From positions 620,001 to 684,000 of the forward strand of contig JABFGC010000001.1 in the NCBI GenBank assembly GCA_013112685.1: a DNA stretch of 64,000 nt. Direction: 5' to 3'. Made by a program: the position numbers and the translations under genes. The notes below the pieces were generated by a model. That model had not been told where the DNA came from. It made no database searches and saw only the letters and a list, made by a program, of their open reading frames with translations. The DNA is from Chloroflexota bacterium (GTDB taxonomy: Bacteria; Chloroflexota; Anaerolineae; Anaerolineales; Villigracilaceae). Positions 60,553 through 64,000 of this stretch are shown piece after piece (within the stretch, counting starts at the first letter, position 1; each line of letters starts with the position of its first letter).

Positions 60553-61182
60553 TTATGAATCCATGTACAGCCCGCCCGTGGACTCCATCCAGTCCGCGAT
60601 GCGCTCCACCGCGCCGGGGATGTCATTGTCCGAGATGTCAATCTCGATCTTCGGCAAGATGGATTCGTCGAAGAGCCTGCGGATCAATTTCTGCTCCTCC
60701 ACGAACAGGTTCAGATCGTCGTATTGCGACGGGTTGCCGGAGACCTTCAGGCGTTCGGCGCGCGCCGCTTCGAACGATTCGGGAGAGCGGGTCATCATCA
60801 CCAGGCGGAAGTTCAACGGAAGCAGGCGTTCCTCCAGCCAGCGGAAGTCGTAGTCCTTGTTGTATTTCATCAATTGATACATGCGCGTGGACAGGTGAAA
60901 GCGGTCCACGATCCACGAATAATAGCGCTGTAATTCAAAGAGTTTGACCCACGTGGCGTAGGTTTCCATCGCCAGCGCCTCCTCCTGCGGCTCGAAGTTG
61001 ATCAATCCGCGCCCCCAGGGGAAGTTGGTGAACGCGCACCATTCCCCGGAGACGAGCGGCGAGTGATAGCGATACTTGCGCGGACCCACAATGCGCGGGT
61101 GCTCGTTGAGCGCAAAGGCAATGTCGGTTTTGAACGTCAGGCGCGTGCCTTCCAGGATGACTTTTGGGGTGAGTTTTGACAT
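60553..61182 (-). CDS. P-loop kinase-like protein with degenerate Walker A
   Basis: A 209-residue protein with an N-terminal strand-loop KVILEGTRLTFKTDIAFAL, which looks like a deoxynucleoside- or thymidylate-kinase P-loop that has lost its glycines (GxxxxGK(T/S) to GTRLTFKT). WIVDRFHLSTRMYQ fits the DRFHxS motif after strand 3 of that family, and LPLNFRLVMMTRSPESFEAARAERLKV resembles the strand-4/lid part. Nucleotide binding is therefore uncertain. The start at 61182 is 6 nt after TATAAT (61189-61194, minus), predicting a leaderless mRNA. Confidence 0.65.
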   Translation of the reverse strand: MSKLTPKVILEGTRLTFKTDIAFALNEHPRIVGPRKYRYHSPLVSGEWCAFTNFPWGRGLINFEPQEEALAMETYATWVKLFELQRYYSWIVDRFHLSTRMYQLMKYNKDYDFRWLEERLLPLNFRLVMMTRSPESFEAARAERLKVSGNPSQYDDLNLFVEEQKLIRRLFDESILPKIEIDISDNDIPGAVERIADWMESTGGLYMDS

Positions 61183-61255
61183 GGCGTGATTATAGTCTTT
61201 GAGCGGACCAAATTCGCCCATTTGTCCCATTAATAACTGATGTTACGCAGTTCCT

Positions 61256-61312
61256 TCTCCCTCACCCCTTTCACCCCTCTCCCAGTGGGTGAGGGGACGG
61301 GGTGAGGGTGCG
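61256..61312. repeat. CCCTCACCCC ... GGGGTGAGGG repeat
   Basis: Intergenic copy of the repeat inside pyrC (50003-50053), with arms meeting at CCCAGTGGGTG. Confidence 0.88.
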
Positions 61313-61395
61313 TAAGGTGAGTTAATAAATCTGATAATTTTCTGAAACGAATCCCCCGGGCAGTTGTGGTATATTCCCACCATAAAGGTACATTT

Positions 61396-61761
61396 ATGGA
61401 CGACAGAATCACGATCATTGAAGGACCGCCCCCCATCTTCGAGCAGGTCAACGATGGCTGGGCAATGGGTTTGAACGAAAGCCCGGCACTCTCCGTTCCC
61501 GCGCTGACGCGCCTGCGCACATTCAACGGACCTGCATTGGTACAGCGCTGTTACAGCGCCTGGCATAACAGAAACTCCATCCATTTGCATTACCGCAATG
61601 AAATGGGACTCGAACAAACCGCTCCCATCCTTGCCGCCCGCAACGTGGATACCCAGGAGGGTCAGGTACTGCTCCTGTGGGTCTATCTCGACAGTGAGAC
61701 CGTCGAATACGAGACAGATTCGGGCGATGACGACCAGATGGACGATTTCCCCGACGAATAG
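61396..61761 (+). CDS. small acidic protein of unknown function
   Basis: A 121-residue protein, mixed alpha/beta (ALVQRCYSAWHNRNSIHLHYRN, then VLLLWVYLDSETVEYE), with a strongly acidic end (DSGDDDQMDDFPDE). No family recognised. AAAGGT lies 8 nt before the ATG at 61396. A strong terminator follows its stop. Confidence 0.6.
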   Translation: MDDRITIIEGPPPIFEQVNDGWAMGLNESPALSVPALTRLRTFNGPALVQRCYSAWHNRNSIHLHYRNEMGLEQTAPILAARNVDTQEGQVLLLWVYLDSETVEYETDSGDDDQMDDFPDE

Positions 61762-61770
61762 AAAGGATTC

Positions 61771-61808
61771 AAAGTGACAGTCACTTCAAAAGTGGCTGTC
61801 GCTTTTTT
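61771..61808 (+). terminator. strong rho-independent terminator
   Basis: A 16-bp stem (61771-61786 with 61790-61805, two G-T pairs), 3-nt loop, and T6. It argues that the next gene starts at 61816 and has its own promoter. Confidence 0.88.
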
Positions 61809-61815
61809 AACCGAC

Positions 61816-62577
61816 ATGACCGCGCTTCTTTCCTCGACGCAAAACGGTTCTGTTATTCTGACATTGAACCGCCCCGAACGCGCCAACGCTTTCGACTTTG
61901 AACTGACCCAGTCGCTGCGGCAGGCGCTCGTCCAAGCGGAGGACGACCCGCAGGCGGGATGCGTGGTCATCACCGGCGCGGGGAAGGTCTTCAGCGCCGG
62001 GCAGGATTTGACCGAGATGAAGCAGGGCGAAAACATCTCCTACCGCGAGCATTTGGAGAAAACGTACAACCCGTTGATTCTGCAAATCCGAAACATGGGC
62101 AAGCCCGTCATCGCCGCGGTCAATGGAGCGTGCGCCGGGGCGGCGTTCGGCATTGCGCTGGCATGCGATATACGAATCGCCAAAACCAGCGCGTACTTTG
62201 TGGTCGGGTTCAGCGGTATCGCGCTCGCGCCCGATTCGGGCGTTTCGCTCTTCCTGCCGAAGTACATCGGCTTGGGACGCGCGCAGGAGTATTTCTATAC
62301 CAACAAGCCGATTCCCGCCGCACTTGCCTATGAGTGGGGCATCGCCAACCGCGTGGGCGGATTCAACTATCAGCGGCTGGTCAGCCAGATGGCAGCAGAC
62401 CTGGCTCGAGGTCCGCGTGAGGCGTTTGCGTTGGGGAAGATGGCGTTCAACCAGGCGTATCTTCCCAACCTGGAGGAAGTCCTGAACCAGGAAGGCATCC
62501 TGCAAGAGGAGGCGCGCACGCACGAAGAGCACCGCCGCCGCGTGGATGAGTTTTTCGACCGCCGAAAGAAATCCTAA
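61816..62577 (+). CDS. enoyl-CoA hydratase/isomerase, PaaG-like
   Basis: A 253-residue crotonase-fold enzyme. Oxyanion-hole segments FSAGQDLTEM and NGACAGAAFGIALACD are present. ALAPDSGVSLFLPKYIGLGRA resembles PaaG-type epoxyphenylacetyl-CoA isomerases (PDSG followed by LPR), where the Asp is catalytic. No other phenylacetate genes lie here, so fatty-acid or amino-acid breakdown is equally possible. The start at 61816 lies after the terminator; an alternative GTG at 61774 would put the terminator inside the gene. Confidence 0.85.
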   Translation: MTALLSSTQNGSVILTLNRPERANAFDFELTQSLRQALVQAEDDPQAGCVVITGAGKVFSAGQDLTEMKQGENISYREHLEKTYNPLILQIRNMGKPVIAAVNGACAGAAFGIALACDIRIAKTSAYFVVGFSGIALAPDSGVSLFLPKYIGLGRAQEYFYTNKPIPAALAYEWGIANRVGGFNYQRLVSQMAADLARGPREAFALGKMAFNQAYLPNLEEVLNQEGILQEEARTHEEHRRRVDEFFDRRKKS

Positions 62578-62766
62578 ACCGGGCTTGCCCGCTTACGTAT
62601 CCTTTCACGAACAGGCGGGTTTTTCATCACAAAAGCGTCATTTTTATCAAAAATAAGCAGATTTTTGTCATATTGACGGCGGTTTGATTCTCGTGTAAAG
62701 TTTCAAAGGCAATTGTGATTTAATGGATAAGCCTATGATCCGGCAATTGTACATAAAGCGTGCTTA

Positions 62767-62803
62767 GAGCGGGCAACCCCGTCCGGGGTGCCCGCTTATT
62801 TTT
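62767..62803 (+). terminator. strong terminator hairpin before gdhA
   Basis: A 12-bp stem GAGCGGGCAACCCC / GGGGTGCCCGCTT with a GTCC loop and T7. It lies 26 nt before the gdhA start and may end the hydratase transcript or act as an attenuator. Confidence 0.8.
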
Positions 62804-62828
62804 TTCCAAATCTTCCCAGGAGATTAAC

Positions 62829-64000
62829 ATGTCAGGACCAATCAACGCATTTGAAATGGCACAGAAACAGTTCGACGGCGTAGCCAAAATGCTCAAACTC
62901 GATTCCGGCGTGGCGGAGGTGTTACGCTGGCCCATGCGCGAATATTCCTTCCGCATCCCCGTCCGCATGGACGACGGCTCGCTGAAAGTCTTCCAGGGTT
63001 TCCGCGTCCAACACAACGATGCGCGCGACCCAACAAGGGCGGCATCCGCTTCCACCCGGCGGAGACGCTCGACACCGTGCGCGCGCTCGCCACCTGGATG
63101 ACATGGAAATGCGCTGTGGCAGACATTCCGCTCGGCGGCGGCAAAGGCGGCATCGTGGTGGACCCCTCCACGTTGTCAGTCCGTGAAAAAGAAGAACTTT
63201 GCCGCGGCTGGGTGCGCGCCATGTGGAAGAACATCGGTCCGCGCAACGACGTGCCCGCTCCCGATGTCGGCACCACCCCCGCAGATGATGGGCTGGATGA
63301 TGGATGAATATTCGCGCCTCGTCGGTCAGTACACTCCTGGCGTGTTCACCGGCAAGCCCGTCGGCGGCGGCGGCTCGCTTGGGCGCACCGAAGCCACCGG
63401 CTTTGGCGTCATCTACACCGTGCGCGAAGCGATGAAACACCTCGGCATGGACTCGAAGAAATCCGTTGCGGCGCTGCAGGGTTTCGGCAACGTCTCGCAA
63501 TATGCGGCGGTCGGCTTCGTTGAAATGCTTGGCGGCACGGTGGCGTGTGTCTCGTGCTACGATCGGCACGACAAGAAAGCCTACACCTACAGCAAGAAAG
63601 GCGGCATTGACCCGCACTTCCTGCTTTCCATCGTGGACGAGTATGGAACCATTGACAAGAAGAAGGCGATGGACTCCGGCTACGAAGTGAGCGATGGCGA
63701 CAAGTGGATCGAGTTCGAAGCCGACGTGCTCATGCCTGCCGCGCTCGAAGGTCAGATCAACGCCGATACGGTCAAGAAGATTTCGAAAGGCGTCCGCATC
63801 GTCGCCGAAGGCGCGAACGGTCCCACCACACCCGAAGCCGATGAAGTCTTCAAGAAGAACAACGTCTTCAACATCCCCGACTTCCTCTGCAACGCTGGCG
63901 GCGTGACCACCTCGTACTTCGAGCAGGTGCAGAACGACATGAACTTCTACTGGAGCAAGGACGAGGTTCTCCAGCGCCTCGACCAGAAGATGACCTCCGC
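62829..64000 (+). CDS. gdhA: glutamate dehydrogenase (two frameshifts, partial)
   Basis: Interconverts glutamate and 2-oxoglutarate; the 3' end is outside the window. Three frames tile one Glu/Leu/Phe/Val dehydrogenase. 62829 to about 63030 gives [18 protein letters not shown] to [10 protein letters not shown]; the next gives [20 protein letters not shown] with the substrate Lys and [11 protein letters not shown]; the third gives [32 protein letters not shown] (NAD(P) fold) and [17 protein letters not shown] missing base near 63028-63036 and an extra C in the CCCCC near 63271-63276 compensate each other. Both are most simply sequencing indels. GGAGATTAAC precedes the ATG at 62829. Confidence 0.88.

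Noticed and set aside
1..64000. tRNA or rRNA genes
   Set aside because: No T-loop GGTTCGAATCC-type sequence with a matching acceptor stem, and no rRNA-like stretch, was found on reading both strands; a tool-based scan could still find a divergent one.

Overview
The window looks like chromosomal DNA of a Chloroflexota bacterium, most likely class Anaerolineae. This is inferred from protein style, not from a marker-gene phylogeny. The signs are: glyS with fused alpha and beta parts; spoVS; lipoproteins and membrane Ser/Thr kinases with long Pro/Thr linkers (runs of TPT/TAT); tandem lamin-tail domains; and a respiratory chain with a split cytochrome b. Coding density is high on both strands. No tRNA, rRNA, CRISPR array or transposase gene was recognised.

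Layout. 0-2.2 kb: start of a Lhr/YprA-like helicase, a flippase-like membrane protein, an Rrf2 regulator. 2.3-6.1 kb: pstSCAB phosphate transporter. 6.3-9.9 kb: ICMT-like methyltransferase, NfeD-type protease, lipA, a DinB-like protein. 10.1-14 kb: phnDCE phosphonate-type transporter. 14.1-16.8 kb: a single-chain DppB-DppC permease. 16.9-25.2 kb: a GcvT-like protein, two PYROXD2-like oxidoreductases plus the stump of a third, an AlbA_2 gene, hicAB, an ABC exporter. 25.3-30.4 kb: TPR protein, APH-like kinase, a TetR/hydrolase pair sharing an operator, secreted proteins. 30.6-33.7 kb: glyS. 33.8-39.6 kb: an accessory island with TIR-FGE, DUF433/DUF5615, TIR-SLOG, several broken TIR gene starts and a Ser/Thr kinase. 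39.7-47.1 kb: phzF-like gene, sdhCDAB, and a divergent qcrABC cluster. 47.2-50.5 kb: an unknown protein, icd, pyrC. 50.5-51.0 kb: a non-coding region with the architecture of a replication origin. 51-58.2 kb: spoVS, a lamin-tail protein, then pyrF - deoxyribosyltransferase-like - pyrE - DUF1905 - NUDIX - pyrD. 58.4-64 kb: a kinase with beta-propeller, a P-loop protein, enoyl-CoA hydratase, and gdhA running off the end.

How it fits together. Succinate dehydrogenase and the bc-type complex feed and drain the quinone pool, and PyrD (class 2) delivers electrons to the same pool. Isocitrate dehydrogenase and glutamate dehydrogenase link the TCA cycle to nitrogen. Most of de novo UMP synthesis after carbamoyl-aspartate (pyrC, D, E, F) lies within 9 kb of the candidate origin.

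Three things cut across the gene list. (1) Several families of short inverted or tandem repeats are scattered everywhere, including in frame inside at least seven conserved genes. (2) At least five genes have a -10 box exactly 6 nt before the start codon, which predicts leaderless mRNAs. (3) At least six conserved genes carry seven single-base frameshifts, mostly in short G, C or GC runs, which look more like sequencing indels than real pseudogenes.
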